NCBI GenBank assembly: GCA_913057645.1
Contig: CAJXOU010000033.1
Span: 1-34,678 of the forward strand
Source of the DNA: an uncultured Rhodobiaceae bacterium
GTDB taxonomy: Bacteria; Pseudomonadota; Alphaproteobacteria; Parvibaculales; Parvibaculaceae
Reading direction: 5' to 3'
Length of the DNA stretch: 34,678 nucleotides
Position 1 is the first letter of the stretch. Every line of letters starts with the position of its first letter. Below the pieces are notes generated by a model that ran no database searches, had not been told where the DNA came from, and was given only the letters and a program-made list of their open reading frames with translations. Below are positions 1 to 8,615 of the stretch, piece by piece. Made by a program: the position numbers and the translations under genes.

Positions 1-372
1 TCTTGTGGGGGACGTGTCGCCAATATTGCGCCGGAACAGCGCTCAGTCGATGCAGTTCTGTCCTGCGACCATCTCTCGGGCGAACTTGCCGTCAATAAGA
101 AAAAAATCGACGAATTGTCGGGAGAGCGGCAGACAGCTAACGACCACAATGCCGGCAAGATCGCAGGCGCCGTGCTCGTTCCCACTTACATCCTTTTCCT
201 CGACCTGTCTGACACGGAGCGGCGTGAGGCTGAAGCGCTTGTTGCCCGGAACGACGAGCTTGAGCGACTGATCGCCGCCCGAAGCTGTGGGGGGTCGGGA
301 AACACGGTTGTCGCTGCGGAAGCGGCATCTGCGGGAACAGAAGTGAACGGAACCGCCGGAAATGCCCCCTAG
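1..372 (+). CDS. Hypothetical protein, 3' part only (possible lipoprotein)
   Basis: An open frame enters from the left edge and ends at a TAG at 370-372, giving 123 visible residues. No start codon in the visible part looks like the real one; the first ATG (115) would cut a frame that is plausible all the way back to base 1. A Cys at the second visible residue (SCGG) could be a lipobox cysteine, in which case the signal peptide lies just outside the window. Two charged, helix-prone stretches (KKKIDELSGERQ and ARNDELERLI) flank a hydrophobic middle (AGAVLVPTYILFLDL), a pattern seen in small envelope proteins of alphaproteobacteria. I do not recognise a named family. In related genomes tig often lies upstream of clpP, but this is not trigger factor. 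Confidence 0.5.
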   Translation, partial: SCGGRVANIAPEQRSVDAVLSCDHLSGELAVNKKKIDELSGERQTANDHNAGKIAGAVLVPTYILFLDLSDTERREAEALVARNDELERLIAARSCGGSGNTVVAAEAASAGTEVNGTAGNAP

Positions 373-412
373 CGGTAAGGGGGCGAAATCTGCCGTTCCA
401 GTGCCTATATTC

Positions 413-442
413 CTTGCGCTAGTGTTCTGAACCATCCATTTA
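413..442 (+). promoter_or_regulatory. Candidate RpoH (sigma-32) heat-shock promoter of clpP
   Basis: CTTGCGC (413-419), a 16-base spacer and CCATTTA (436-442) resemble the sigma-32 consensus CTTGAAA / CCCATnTA. The same spacing and -10 core occur upstream of lon at 2843-2872. A start near 449 would leave a leader of about 130 bases before clpP. It is known that clpP is often under RpoH; the site itself is inferred from the sequence. Confidence 0.5.
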
Positions 443-580
443 CCGAATCGGCCTAAATACGGTTGAAGTGCAGTTTCATGCGGTGGCATGGGAACGCGAC
501 GTCTGCATCCTTACTCTTTGCAGGGTGGCGGCGCTCCCTGATAAACATCCGCGTGAACCGGCCGACGCCTAGGAGAGACC

Positions 581-1207
581 ATGAAAGACCCCATCGAAAC
601 CTACATGAACCTCGTGCCGATGGTGGTCGAGCAGACCAACCGTGGTGAGCGCGCCTACGACATTTTCTCGCGCCTTCTGAAGGAGCACATCATCTTTGTC
701 GCCGGTCCTGTCGAGGACAGCATGGCGATGCTGGTGACGGCTCAGCTTCTTTTCCTTGAAGCTGAAAACCCGAAGAAGGAAATCTCGATGTACATCAACT
801 CGCCGGGCGGCGTGGTGACGTCGGGGCTTGCGATCTACGACACGATGCAGCACATCCGTCCGCCTGTTTCCACGGTCTGCATGGGGCAGGCGGCATCGAT
901 GGGTTCCCTGCTTCTCGCGGCGGGTGAAAAGGGCATGCGCTTCGCGCTGCCGAATGCCCGTATCATGGTCCATCAGCCTTCCGGCGGCTTCCAGGGCCAG
1001 GCGACGGACATCGAAATTCACGCCCGCGAAACGATTGCGATTCGTGAACGCCTCAACAATATTTATGTGAAGCATACGGGGCAGAGCCTGAAGGACGTGG
1101 AGGATGCGCTTGAGCGCGACAACTTCATGAGCCCGGAGCGCGCCAAGGAGTTCGGCATCATCGACCATGTCGGTGTCGAACGGGCGGAGAGCGCCAAAAA
1201 AGACTGA
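581..1207 (+). CDS. clpP: ATP-dependent Clp protease proteolytic subunit ClpP
   Basis: ClpP is the cytoplasmic serine peptidase that forms a double seven-membered ring and degrades substrates unfolded by ClpX or ClpA. The 208-residue length is normal for the family. The catalytic triad is visible: Ser106 in the context GQAASMGS, His131 in MVHQPSGG and Asp180 in ERDNFMSP. The glycine-rich INSPGG segment that shapes the oxyanion region is also present. AGGAGAG about seven bases before the ATG at 581 supports this start. clpX follows after 319 bases in the same direction, so the two partners are neighbours but perhaps separately transcribed. The only odd point is the heat-shock-type promoter candidate upstream. 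Confidence 0.98.
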   Translation: MKDPIETYMNLVPMVVEQTNRGERAYDIFSRLLKEHIIFVAGPVEDSMAMLVTAQLLFLEAENPKKEISMYINSPGGVVTSGLAIYDTMQHIRPPVSTVCMGQAASMGSLLLAAGEKGMRFALPNARIMVHQPSGGFQGQATDIEIHARETIAIRERLNNIYVKHTGQSLKDVEDALERDNFMSPERAKEFGIIDHVGVERAESAKKD

Positions 1208-1526
1208 AAATAACGAGACTTTTCCGGGTTCTCTTGTGCGCTTGCCGAAAAACCGGGCGGCATTTGCCTAGGATTCGGGCCGGGAGAACGCTGGGGCAGG
1301 GCCTTCTCGGCATTCGCTGCGGGGGCAGCTGAAGGTAATGAAATGTTGATCCCCCGCCGAATAACATGCTCGTATGGAGCCAAGGTGACCGGTTGAGGCA
1401 TCCATTTTATGGCCCCTGGCGTACAAAAATGGACGCCTTGATCGGATACCGGAAGGCAGGCACGGTTGGTGCATAGGCGTTGGTAAAACCTGTTCGTACC
1501 GGCCTGTGGGTTACTAAGGAGTTCTT
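1208..1526 (+). other. clpP-clpX intergenic region, no gene seen
   Basis: This 319-base stretch has no open frame with coding character and no convincing intrinsic terminator after clpP. It presumably contains a clpX promoter, but I see no match I would defend; TTGATC at 1344-1349 followed by an AT-rich stretch is only a weak candidate. AAGGAG just before the clpX ATG is the ribosome-binding site. Confidence 0.4.
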
Positions 1527-2792
1527 ATGAGCAAGGTGAGCGGCGGCGACTCCAAGAACACGCTCTACTGTTCCTTCTGCGGCAAAAGCCAGCATGAGGT
1601 CAGGAAGCTGATCGCGGGACCGACCGTCTTTATCTGCGACGAGTGCGTCGAACTGTGCATGGACATCATCCGCGAGGAGAACAAGAGCTCGCTGGTGAAG
1701 TCCCGTGACGGTGTTCCCTCGCCGCAGGAAATCTGCGCGGTGCTTGACGACTATGTGATTGGCCAGATGCATGCCAAGCGCGTGCTGTCGGTTGCCGTGC
1801 ACAACCACTACAAGCGCCTCAACCACGCCGCCAAGAACAACGACGTTGAACTCGCGAAGTCGAACATTCTGCTGATCGGTCCGACCGGTTGCGGCAAGAC
1901 GCTGCTCGCGCAGACCCTTGCCCGCATTCTCGATGTGCCCTTCACGATGGCGGACGCGACGACGCTGACCGAAGCCGGTTATGTCGGCGAGGACGTCGAG
2001 AACATCATTCTGAAGCTGCTCCAGTCGGCCGACTACAATGTCGAGCGCGCCCAGCGTGGCATCGTCTATATCGACGAAGTCGACAAGATCAGCCGCAAGT
2101 CCGACAACCCGTCCATCACGCGTGACGTGTCGGGCGAGGGTGTGCAGCAGGCGCTGCTGAAGATCATGGAAGGCACGGTCGCATCCGTGCCGCCGCAGGG
2201 CGGCCGCAAGCATCCCCAGCAGGAATTCCTGCAGGTGGATACCACGAACATACTGTTCATTTGCGGCGGCGCTTTCGCGGGCCTCGAAAAGATCATCGGC
2301 CAGCGTGGCAAGGGTGCGGGCATCGGCTTCAGCGCCACCGTCCAGTCCGTCGAGGACCGCAAGACCGGCGAGCTTCTGAAGGATCTGGAACCGGAAGATC
2401 TGCTCAAGTTCGGCCTGATCCCGGAATTCGTCGGCCGCATGCCGGTTCTGGCGACGCTGGAAGATCTCGACGAGGAGGCGCTCGTCACCATCCTCACGCA
2501 GCCGAAGAACGCGCTCGTGAAGCAGTACGAACGCCTGTTCGAGATGGAAAACGTCAAACTCACCTTCTCGGAAGAGGCGCTTCGTTCGATCGCCCGCAAG
2601 GCGATTGAACGCAAGACCGGCGCGCGTGGTCTTCGGTCGATCCTGGAGGCGATTCTGCTCGACACCATGTTCGACCTGCCGACGCTCGAAGGCGTCGAGG
2701 AAGTCGTCATCAGCGCGGAGGTCGTCGAGGGCAAGGCCCGCCCGCTCTACATCTACGCAGAGCGGCAGGGCGACGTCGGTACAGGTGCCTGA
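1527..2792 (+). CDS. clpX: ATP-dependent Clp protease ATP-binding subunit ClpX
   Basis: ClpX is the hexameric AAA+ unfoldase that feeds tagged proteins to ClpP. The protein has 421 residues, normal for the family. An N-terminal zinc-binding domain carries four cysteines, C15, C18, C37 and C40 (YCSFCGKS and FICDECVEL). Walker A is GPTGCGKT at residues 118-125, and Walker B is VYIDEVDKI near 179-187. The substrate-gripping pore loop GYVGED and the ClpP-docking IGF-type loop (GIGFSA) are both present, so it should dock with the upstream ClpP. AAGGAG sits six to eleven bases before the ATG at 1527. A short hairpin follows the stop codon. Confidence 0.98.
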   Translation: MSKVSGGDSKNTLYCSFCGKSQHEVRKLIAGPTVFICDECVELCMDIIREENKSSLVKSRDGVPSPQEICAVLDDYVIGQMHAKRVLSVAVHNHYKRLNHAAKNNDVELAKSNILLIGPTGCGKTLLAQTLARILDVPFTMADATTLTEAGYVGEDVENIILKLLQSADYNVERAQRGIVYIDEVDKISRKSDNPSITRDVSGEGVQQALLKIMEGTVASVPPQGGRKHPQQEFLQVDTTNILFICGGAFAGLEKIIGQRGKGAGIGFSATVQSVEDRKTGELLKDLEPEDLLKFGLIPEFVGRMPVLATLEDLDEEALVTILTQPKNALVKQYERLFEMENVKLTFSEEALRSIARKAIERKTGARGLRSILEAILLDTMFDLPTLEGVEEVVISAEVVEGKARPLYIYAERQGDVGTGA

Positions 2793-2813
2793 CCCGAACT
2801 GAACAACGAAAAA

Positions 2814-2832
2814 CCCTGCCCTGGCAGGGGTT
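2814..2832 (+). terminator. Possible intrinsic terminator after clpX
   Basis: CCCTGCC (2814-2820) and GGCAGGG (2823-2829) form a seven-pair GC-rich stem with a two-base loop, then GTTT. The loop is tight and the T-run is short, so termination may be weak. It lies 21 bases after the clpX stop and ahead of the lon promoter candidate. Confidence 0.5.
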
Positions 2833-2842
2833 TGAAGGTGGC

Positions 2843-2872
2843 CTTGAAAGCGGAAGCTCTCGGGGCCATTTT
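2843..2872 (+). promoter_or_regulatory. Candidate RpoH (sigma-32) heat-shock promoter of lon
   Basis: CTTGAAA (2843-2849), a 16-base spacer and CCATTTT (2866-2872) give a strong match to the sigma-32 consensus, with a perfect -35 heptamer. Spacing is identical to the clpP candidate. It would leave a leader of about 205 bases before lon. Confidence 0.6.
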
Positions 2873-2922
2873 CATTTTAACCAGTAGGCCCGCCAACGCA
2901 GCGCGCCGGCCGGAACACACGA

Positions 2923-2950
2923 GGTTCCGGCGGACTTTTCGTCCGGAACC
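2923..2950 (+). repeat. Inverted repeat in the lon leader
   Basis: GGTTCCGG (2923-2930) pairs perfectly with CCGGAACC (2943-2950) around a 12-base loop. No T-run follows, so it is unlikely to terminate transcription. It lies between the predicted heat-shock promoter and the lon start and would be part of the lon mRNA leader. Its function is unknown. Confidence 0.4.
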
Positions 2951-3086
2951 GCTTCAATGAACGGGGCGGTCCACCCGAATCCCGGTATTCTGGACGAACA
3001 AGCGGCAGATCAGCATTCATTCAGATTCGAATGGTAGGCTGGAGTTTCGTTGCGGGCGGCAGCATTTGTAAGGCAGGTATCCGAGC

Positions 3087-5537
3087 ATGACAGACACAGA
3101 CGAAAACAGGCAGACAGGCGGATCGGAGAAGGGCGGGGCTCTCGTTCTTCCGGTGTTGCCGCTGCGCGATATCGTCGTCTTTCCCCATATGATCGTGCCG
3201 CTCTTCGTCGGTCGCGAAAAGTCGGTGCGCGCGCTGGAAAACGTGATGCAGGACGACAAGCAGATATTGCTCGTCGCCCAGAAGAACGCGGCGGACGACA
3301 ATCCGGACACGGACGATATCTACGAAATCGGCACCGTCGGTTCGGTGCTTCAGTTGCTCAAGTTGCCCGACAACACCGTCAAGGTGCTGGTCGAGGGCGT
3401 CCGCCGTGCGCGCGTCAAGCGCTACACCGGCAACGACGAATTCTTCGAAGCCGAGGTCGATGCGATCGAGGAAGCGGATGGCGAGGGCGAACAGCTCGAA
3501 GGCCTGTCGCGTTCCGTTGTGTCGCAGTTCGAGGGCTACGTGAAGCTCAACAAGAAGGTGCCGCCCGAGGTTCTGGGATCGATCGGCCAGATCGACGATC
3601 CCGCGAAGCTCGCCGATACCATCGCGAGCCACATCAACATCAAGATTCCCGAGAAGCAGGAGCTTCTCGAAATGGCCTCCGTCAGCGAGCGTCTGGAGCG
3701 CGTCTATTCTCTCATGGAAGGCGAAATCAGCGTCCTTCAGGTCGAGAAGCGTATCCGCTCGCGTGTGAAGCGCCAGATGGAGAAGACGCAGCGCGAGTAC
3801 TATCTGAACGAGCAGATGAAGGCCATTCAGAAGGAACTCGGCGACGGCGACGAGGGCAAGGACGAGATGCGCGAGCTCGAAGAGCGCATCCAGAAGACCA
3901 AGCTTTCCAAGGAAGCGAACGAAAAGGCCATGGCTGAGCTGAAGAAGCTCAAGCAGATGAGCCCGATGTCCGCCGAAGCGACCGTCGTGCGCAACTATCT
4001 CGACTGGCTGCTGTCTGTGCCGTGGAAGAAGCGGAGCCGCGTGAAGAAGGACCTTCTGAACGCCCAGCAGATCCTCGACACCGACCACTATGGTCTCGAC
4101 AAGGTCAAGGAGCGCATCGTCGAGTATCTCGCCGTGCAGACCCGTTCGAACAAGCTGAAGGGGCCGATCCTCTGCCTCGTCGGTCCGCCCGGCGTCGGCA
4201 AGACCTCGCTCGGCAAGTCGATTGCGCGTGCGACCGGCCGCGACTTCGTGCGCATGTCGCTTGGCGGCGTCCGTGACGAAGCGGAAATCCGCGGTCACCG
4301 GCGCACCTATATCGGCTCGATGCCCGGCAAGGTCATCCAGTCGATGAAGAAGGTGAAGCACACCAATCCACTCTTCCTGCTCGACGAGATCGACAAGATG
4401 GGTTCGGATTTCCGTGGCGATCCCTCGTCGGCCCTGCTTGAGGTTCTCGACCCCGAGCAGAACAACGCCTTCGCGGATCACTACCTCGAAGTCGACTATG
4501 ATCTCTCCGACGTCATGTTCGTGACGACGGCGAACACGCTCAACATTCCCGAGCCTCTGATGGACCGGATGGAGATCATCCGCATCGCTGGCTACACGGA
4601 AGACGAGAAGGTCGAGATTGCACGCCGTCACCTCCTGCAGAAGGCAATCGAAGCGCACGGCCTGAGGAAGGGCGAATGGTCGATCAACGACGAAGCCCTG
4701 CGTCACCTGATCCGCGTCTACACGCGCGAAGCCGGTGTTCGTAACCTTGAGCGCGAGCTGAACAACCTCACGCGGAAGGCCGTGAAGGAAATCCTCACCA
4801 CGCCGGGCAAGAAGTCGATCGAGCTCACGATGGAAAACATCGCGGACTATGCCGGCGTGCCCAAGTACCGCTATGGCGAGGCCGAGGGCGAGGACCAGGT
4901 CGGTATCGTCACCGGTCTGGCATGGACGGAAGTCGGCGGCGAGTTGCTCACCATCGAAGGCGTCATGATGCCCGGCAAGGGCCGCATGACGGTGACGGGC
5001 AACCTGCGCGACGTCATGAAGGAGTCGATCTCGGCGGCGAGTTCCTATGTCCGCTCGAAGGCGACCCGCTTCGGCGTCGAGCCGCCGCTCTTCGACCGGC
5101 GAGACATCCACGTCCACGTGCCCGAAGGCGCGACCCCGAAGGATGGTCCCTCGGCGGGTACCGCGATGACGGTTGCAATCGTCTCGGTGATGACCGGCAT
5201 CCCGGTGCGCAAGGATGTTGCCATGACGGGCGAGATGACGCTCCGTGGCCGCGTGCTGCCCATCGGCGGCCTGAAGGAGAAGCTTCTTGCCGCGCTTCGC
5301 GGCGGCATCAAGAAGGTGCTGATCCCGCAGGACAATGCCAAGGACCTCGCCGACATTCCGGACAACGTGAAGAACGCTCTGGAGATCGTGCCGGTGAATA
5401 CCATCGATGAAGTGCTCAGGAATGCCCTGACCCGCATGCCGGAGCCGATCGAGTGGGATGAGGAGGCCTGGCTCGCCGAGCAGGCTGCGTCCGGCCGGCG
5501 TCAGCCCGAGGCCCCGGAGCAGGTTATGGCACATTAA
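3087..5537 (+). CDS. lon: ATP-dependent endopeptidase Lon
   Basis: Lon is a cytoplasmic AAA+ serine protease that degrades misfolded and some regulatory proteins. The 816-residue length fits the LonA family. Domains in order are an N-terminal substrate-binding LAN domain (roughly residues 20-210), a coiled helical linker, an AAA+ module with Walker A GPPGVGKT at 366-373 and Walker [11 protein letters not shown], and the peptidase domain with catalytic Ser689 ([10 protein letters not shown]) and Lys732 (GGLKEK). The start at 3087 follows AAGGCAGG at a suitable distance. A perfect terminator follows the stop, so lon is probably a single-gene unit driven by the heat-shock promoter candidate upstream. 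The DNA-binding protein HU, a known Lon substrate in E. coli, is encoded next. Confidence 0.98.
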   Translation: MTDTDENRQTGGSEKGGALVLPVLPLRDIVVFPHMIVPLFVGREKSVRALENVMQDDKQILLVAQKNAADDNPDTDDIYEIGTVGSVLQLLKLPDNTVKVLVEGVRRARVKRYTGNDEFFEAEVDAIEEADGEGEQLEGLSRSVVSQFEGYVKLNKKVPPEVLGSIGQIDDPAKLADTIASHINIKIPEKQELLEMASVSERLERVYSLMEGEISVLQVEKRIRSRVKRQMEKTQREYYLNEQMKAIQKELGDGDEGKDEMRELEERIQKTKLSKEANEKAMAELKKLKQMSPMSAEATVVRNYLDWLLSVPWKKRSRVKKDLLNAQQILDTDHYGLDKVKERIVEYLAVQTRSNKLKGPILCLVGPPGVGKTSLGKSIARATGRDFVRMSLGGVRDEAEIRGHRRTYIGSMPGKVIQSMKKVKHTNPLFLLDEIDKMGSDFRGDPSSALLEVLDPEQNNAFADHYLEVDYDLSDVMFVTTANTLNIPEPLMDRMEIIRIAGYTEDEKVEIARRHLLQKAIEAHGLRKGEWSINDEALRHLIRVYTREAGVRNLERELNNLTRKAVKEILTTPGKKSIELTMENIADYAGVPKYRYGEAEGEDQVGIVTGLAWTEVGGELLTIEGVMMPGKGRMTVTGNLRDVMKESISAASSYVRSKATRFGVEPPLFDRRDIHVHVPEGATPKDGPSAGTAMTVAIVSVMTGIPVRKDVAMTGEMTLRGRVLPIGGLKEKLLAALRGGIKKVLIPQDNAKDLADIPDNVKNALEIVPVNTIDEVLRNALTRMPEPIEWDEEAWLAEQAASGRRQPEAPEQVMAH

Positions 5538-5574
5538 CTGCCTGAAACTGCCTCCATTGACGAAAAGAGTAGAA

Positions 5575-5600
5575 ACGGGAGCCACTTGGCTCCCGTTTTT
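5575..5600 (+). terminator. Intrinsic terminator of lon
   Basis: ACGGGAGCC (5575-5583) and GGCTCCCGT (5588-5596) form a perfect nine-pair stem with an ACTT loop followed by a T-run ending at 5600. It lies 37 bases after the lon stop. Confidence 0.9.
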
Positions 5601-5647
5601 CATGTCCGGAATACCTGCATTTTCCGCAGAAATCCTTTGATTTTGCT

Positions 5648-5677
5648 TTGACCCCCTTCTTGGCCGACGAGTAGACT
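5648..5677 (+). promoter_or_regulatory. Candidate promoter of hup
   Basis: TTGACC (5648-5653) and TAGACT (5672-5677) are separated by 18 bases, a fair housekeeping-sigma match. It lies between the lon terminator and hup, where an independent promoter is needed. The -10 element is imperfect. Confidence 0.45.
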
Positions 5678-5689
5678 CCTGAGTCTCAA

Positions 5690-5707
5690 GGGAATCCCAA
5701 GATTCCC
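5690..5707 (+). repeat. Hairpin in the hup leader
   Basis: GGGAATC (5690-5696) and GATTCCC (5701-5707) pair perfectly around a CCAA loop. The element ends 13 bases before the GAGGGG ribosome-binding site, so it would be in the 5' leader of the hup mRNA. A second short inverted repeat, GACTC-CT-GAGTC, lies just upstream at 5674-5685. A role in mRNA stability or translation control is only a possibility. Confidence 0.4.
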
Positions 5708-5732
5708 GCCATCGCATCTGGAGGGGCCTCAC

Positions 5733-6008
5733 GTGAACAAGAACGATCTGATAGCAGAAGTGGCGGACCGGAGCGGTCTATCCAAGGCCGATGCGACCAA
5801 GGCCGTCGACTATGTGTTCGATATCATCACGGCCTCGCTGAAGCAGGGCGACGAGGTCCGGCTCGTGGGCTTCGGCACGTTCAATGTGTCGAACCGCGCG
5901 GCCACCGAAGGCCGCAACCCGCGTACCGGCGAGACCATCCAGATTCCCGCGTCGAAGCAGCCGAAGTTCAAGGCAGGCAAGGGGCTCAAGGACGCTGTAA
6001 ACAGCTAG
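5733..6008 (+). CDS. hup: HU family DNA-binding protein
   Basis: HU is a small dimeric nucleoid protein that bends DNA without strict sequence preference. The product has 91 residues, standard for the family. It starts with the typical MNKNDLIAEVA, has the beta-arm signature GFGTFNVSNRAATEGRNPRT and ends with the conserved FKAGKGLKDAVN. The start is GTG at 5733, preceded by GAGGGG (5721-5726); no other start fits the family N-terminus. The gene sits between lon and the minus-strand MFS gene and has its own promoter candidate and a strong terminator, so it is probably monocistronic. Confidence 0.97.
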   Translation: MNKNDLIAEVADRSGLSKADATKAVDYVFDIITASLKQGDEVRLVGFGTFNVSNRAATEGRNPRTGETIQIPASKQPKFKAGKGLKDAVNS

Positions 6009-6052
6009 CAGTCGCACATCAGCCGCATGGTTTTGGCTGAAATCGTTTCGAG

Positions 6053-6084
6053 AGGCCGGCCGTCGAAGGACGCGCCGGCCTTTT
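6053..6084 (+). terminator. Intrinsic terminator of hup
   Basis: AGGCCGGC (6053-6060) pairs with GCCGGCCT (6074-6081). The stem is extended inward by CGTC-GAAG-GACG with one bulged C, and TTTT follows. It lies between hup and the convergent MFS gene. Confidence 0.85.
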
Positions 6085-6103
6085 CAATGGCAAAGTGGGA
6101 CAA

Positions 6104-7381
6104 TCAGGCCGTTTCTTCCGCCTCGTCTGCGGACTCGGGGGCGGGTTCGTCCGCTGCGCGCGGATCGAGTTCGGTTGGAAGCGGGTGCGCCTGCGGAAAG
6201 GGAACGGCCACGAAGTCGCTCCTCTGTTCCTCCGTCAGCGCGGGCGCAGAGGCGATGCGGTAGGCCGTGAAACCGGCATAGATCAGGTGCACCACCGCGG
6301 TAAAGACGAAGATCGACGCGGTGCCGAAGGTCGACACGCCAACCGAGGCTGCTGTCGGACCGATGATCGAGCCGACGGAGAACACGATCAGCATGCCGCC
6401 CGAAATGGCGACGAAGCTCTCGCTTTGTCCGTGATCGTTCATGTGGGCGACGACCACGGAATAGAGCGTCAGACCGAAGATGCCGAACAGGAAGCCCGCC
6501 CCCATCACGGCGAACACGCCGCCGTTCATGCCTGCAAGCACCAGCGCCCCTTCGCCGAGCGCGGCGCCGATGCTGAGCACGACGATGACGCGGCGCCTGT
6601 CCATGCGGTCCGACATGCGTCCTATGGGCCATTGGGCAATGGCTCCGCCGACAATGGCCGAGGACATGAAGACGGAAATACCTGCCGTGTTCAGACCGCT
6701 CTCGCTCGCATAGAGCGGCGCCAGCGTCCAGAACGGCGCATTGGCAAGCCCCACGACGAAGGAACCGACGACGCCCACAGGAGAGAGGGCAAAGAGCGCC
6801 TTGATGTCGATCCGCGTGCTCTGGATCGGCATGGGTTGCACCGAGGTGGTCATGGCGATCGGCACAAGTGCGATCGAGGTGAGGATCGAGCAGACGGCGA
6901 ATAGCACGAATCCGCCGGGATCTGCCGCGTTCAGCAGGACCTGGCCGACGGTCAGCGCCGAGAGGTTGACGATCAGATAGGCCGAAAAGAGCCGGCCGCG
7001 CGTCTCGTTCGTCGATTGCTCGTTGAGCCAGCTTTCGATCACCATGTAGAGGCCGGCGAAACAGAAGCCCGTCAGCACGCGCATCAGCGACCAGATGAAA
7101 GGATCCGCCGAGAGTGCGTGGATGAGAGGAGCGGCCGCCGCAATGCCGCAGAAGGTCGCAAAACTTCTGATATGGCCGGCCCGCCGAACGAGATGCGGCG
7201 TTGCCAGGCAACCGAGGAGGAAGCCGGCGAAATAGACACTGCCGATCACGCCCACTGTCGTCGGCGTGAACCCGTCGAGACCGGCCCGAATCGGTATCAG
7301 CGTGCCCAGCATGCCGTTGCCGACAAGCAGGATGGCTGTCGCAAGCAGCAGGGAGAAAACGGGTGCTATGGCGCGGGACAA
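6104..7381 (-). CDS. MFS transporter
   Basis: This inner-membrane protein of the major facilitator superfamily has 425 residues and about twelve hydrophobic segments. The overall character, with the segments GMLGTLIPIRAGLDG and GFLLGCLATPHLVRRAGHIR near the N-terminus and a loop GRMSDRMDRRRVI between helices, resembles the YcaD-like group. The substrate cannot be read from the sequence. The C-terminal 50 residues are acidic and cytoplasmic-looking. The only in-frame start is TTG at 7381, because a stop lies 12 to 15 bases upstream; no strong ribosome-binding site is visible. The gene is convergent with hup and divergent from the tRNA genes, and it interrupts the otherwise common hup-nuo neighbourhood. 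A translated frame extending beyond 7381 in another phase is spurious. Confidence 0.85.
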   Translation of the reverse strand: MSRAIAPVFSLLLATAILLVGNGMLGTLIPIRAGLDGFTPTTVGVIGSVYFAGFLLGCLATPHLVRRAGHIRSFATFCGIAAAAPLIHALSADPFIWSLMRVLTGFCFAGLYMVIESWLNEQSTNETRGRLFSAYLIVNLSALTVGQVLLNAADPGGFVLFAVCSILTSIALVPIAMTTSVQPMPIQSTRIDIKALFALSPVGVVGSFVVGLANAPFWTLAPLYASESGLNTAGISVFMSSAIVGGAIAQWPIGRMSDRMDRRRVIVVLSIGAALGEGALVLAGMNGGVFAVMGAGFLFGIFGLTLYSVVVAHMNDHGQSESFVAISGGMLIVFSVGSIIGPTAASVGVSTFGTASIFVFTAVVHLIYAGFTAYRIASAPALTEEQRSDFVAVPFPQAHPLPTELDPRAADEPAPESADEAEETA

Positions 7382-7471
7382 GGAGACACCCGGTTATCGA
7401 GGTGGTGAAAAGAGATGACCTGCAGTTTGCGGGTTTGATGTGGCAATGCAATGGCCGCGATTGGGTTCCGA

Positions 7472-7500
7472 TTGCATTCGTGAAAGCCTTCCGATACGAG
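7472..7500 (+). promoter_or_regulatory. Candidate promoter of tRNA-Val
   Basis: TTGCAT (7472-7477), a 17-base spacer and TACGAG (7495-7500) lie 20 bases before the mature tRNA. The tRNA-Asp gene has the same -10 hexamer at the same spacing, which supports both. Confidence 0.5.
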
Positions 7501-7519
7501 TTTCGCCGCGTACCGGAGA

Positions 7520-7595
7520 GGGCGGTTAGCTCAGTTGGTAGAGCATCTCGTTTACACCGAGAGGGTCGGCAGTTCGAGCCTGTCACCGCCCACCA
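7520..7595 (+). tRNA. tRNA-Val (anticodon UAC)
   Basis: This 76-base cloverleaf has acceptor stem GGGCGGT paired with ACCGCCC, D arm GCTC/GAGC, anticodon stem TCTCG/CGAGA with loop TTTACAC (anticodon TAC), T arm GGCAG-TTCGAGC-CTGTC (one G-T pair), discriminator A and an encoded CCA. It reads GUA and, through wobble, other valine codons. Confidence 0.97.
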
Positions 7596-7603
7596 GCCTG
7601 CGC

Positions 7604-7777
7604 TCGCGAAGCGAGCGGAGGCTGTCGCGCCGAAGCCTGTAAGGCGAAGGCGGGCTGATGCGCAAGCTACGGCTCGGCAAGCCAGCTTCATGCTGCAGAT
7701 TTGTTCAACGACTCTGGCATCGCGAAGCAAGCGGAGGCTGTCGCGCCGAAGCCCGAAGGGCGAAGTCGGGCATTGCG
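7604..7777 (+). repeat. Two direct copies of a REP-like palindromic sequence
   Basis: A unit of about 58 bases starting TCGCGAAGC occurs at 7604-7662 and again at 7720-7777, 116 bases apart, about 80% identical by eye. Copy 1 overlaps a perfect hairpin CGCTCGC-GAA-GCGAGCG (7601-7617), and both copies contain a second GCC/GGC-rich imperfect palindrome. Copy 2 has lost the first hairpin by point changes. The pair fills most of the 302-base space between the two tRNA genes, where I see no gene. Confidence 0.65.
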
Positions 7778-7833
7778 GCGCGAGCCCGCGCCACCGCCAT
7801 TTTGAGAACCGCCGGGCTTGCTTCCGATCCGCC

Positions 7834-7862
7834 TTGACAGGGCGGATACCTTGGCTTACGAG
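7834..7862 (+). promoter_or_regulatory. Candidate promoter of tRNA-Asp
   Basis: A perfect TTGACA (7834-7839), a 17-base spacer and TACGAG (7857-7862) are followed by a start region about 30 bases before the mature tRNA. The -10 hexamer matches that of the tRNA-Val promoter candidate. Confidence 0.65.
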
Positions 7863-7897
7863 ACGCCCACCTTTCAGACGGCAAAGCCGTCGGCAAA

Positions 7898-7974
<77 letters not shown>

Positions 7975-8103
7975 TCGTTTCCATATCGGGGCTCTGGATG
8001 CCGTCGCGACGCCGTCGCCGGGGGCTTGATGTGTTGTTCGGAATCTCTCGCAAAGACTGATAGTTCAACGCCTTTTTGCTCCTGACAAAACGTCGGCCAG
8101 CCT

Positions 8104-8131
8104 TTGATTTTGCAGTTGCGAGGGCTATACT
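8104..8131 (+). promoter_or_regulatory. Candidate promoter of the nuo operon
   Basis: TTGATT (8104-8109), a 16-base spacer and TATACT (8126-8131) give a good housekeeping-sigma match in the 275-base gap between tRNA-Asp and nuoA. The leader would be about 110 bases. I see nothing else in this gap. Confidence 0.55.
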
Positions 8132-8249
8132 GCGCGCCGAATTGGGAAGCCGGTTATGGATGATCTCTCATCCAGTTTGCACGCTCGTGTGAACAATGTG
8201 GCAGCCCCGCCGGCGCGGTCCCGCTCCGGTACCTTGTGAGGACAATTCG

Positions 8250-8615
8250 ATGGAAGACCTGCTGCTCGAGTACTTGCCCATACTGATTTTTATGGGCCTG
8301 TCTCTCGTTGTGGGTCTCGCCCTTCTGATCGCGCCGTTCATCGTTGCCCCGAGCAAGCCGGATCCCGAAAAGCTCGCTGCCTATGAATGCGGTTTCGATG
8401 CATTCGACGATGCGCGCATGAAGTTCGACGTCAAATATTATCTGGTCGCGATTCTCTTCATCATCTTTGACCTCGAAGTCGCGTTCCTGTTTCCCTGGGC
8501 GGTGTCGCTCGGCGATGTCGGTCTCTTCGGCTTCTGGTCGATGATCGTCTTTCTCGCCGTGCTGACGATCGGCTTCACCTATGAGTGGCGGAAGGGTGCT
8601 CTGGAATGGGAGTGA
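8250..8615 (+). CDS. nuoA: NADH-quinone oxidoreductase subunit A
   Basis: NuoA is a small membrane subunit of complex I with three transmembrane helices near the junction with the peripheral arm. The ATG at 8250 gives 121 residues, the usual size, and follows GTGAGGAC; an in-frame upstream ATG at 8196 would add a non-homologous, proline- and arginine-rich tail. Characteristic segments are [23 protein letters not shown] and the acidic [11 protein letters not shown]. The first stretch contains the conserved Cys found near the quinone channel. It is the first gene of the operon and overlaps nuoB by 10 bases. Confidence 0.96.
   Translation: MEDLLLEYLPILIFMGLSLVVGLALLIAPFIVAPSKPDPEKLAAYECGFDAFDDARMKFDVKYYLVAILFIIFDLEVAFLFPWAVSLGDVGLFGFWSMIVFLAVLTIGFTYEWRKGALEWE

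Noticed and set aside
3021-5732. 903-codon open frame on the minus strand opposite lon
   Set aside because: It is a mirror of lon codon bias in GC-rich DNA; the translation is His/Arg/Asp-rich with no family likeness, while lon on the plus strand is complete with all catalytic motifs.
6084-7730. 548-codon minus-strand frame overlapping the MFS gene
   Set aside because: It is in another phase of the MFS gene, Arg-rich, and runs across the tRNA-Val gene.
7601-7777. Possible CRISPR array between the tRNA genes
   Set aside because: There are only two diverged copies, spacing is 116 bases, and no cas genes are present.
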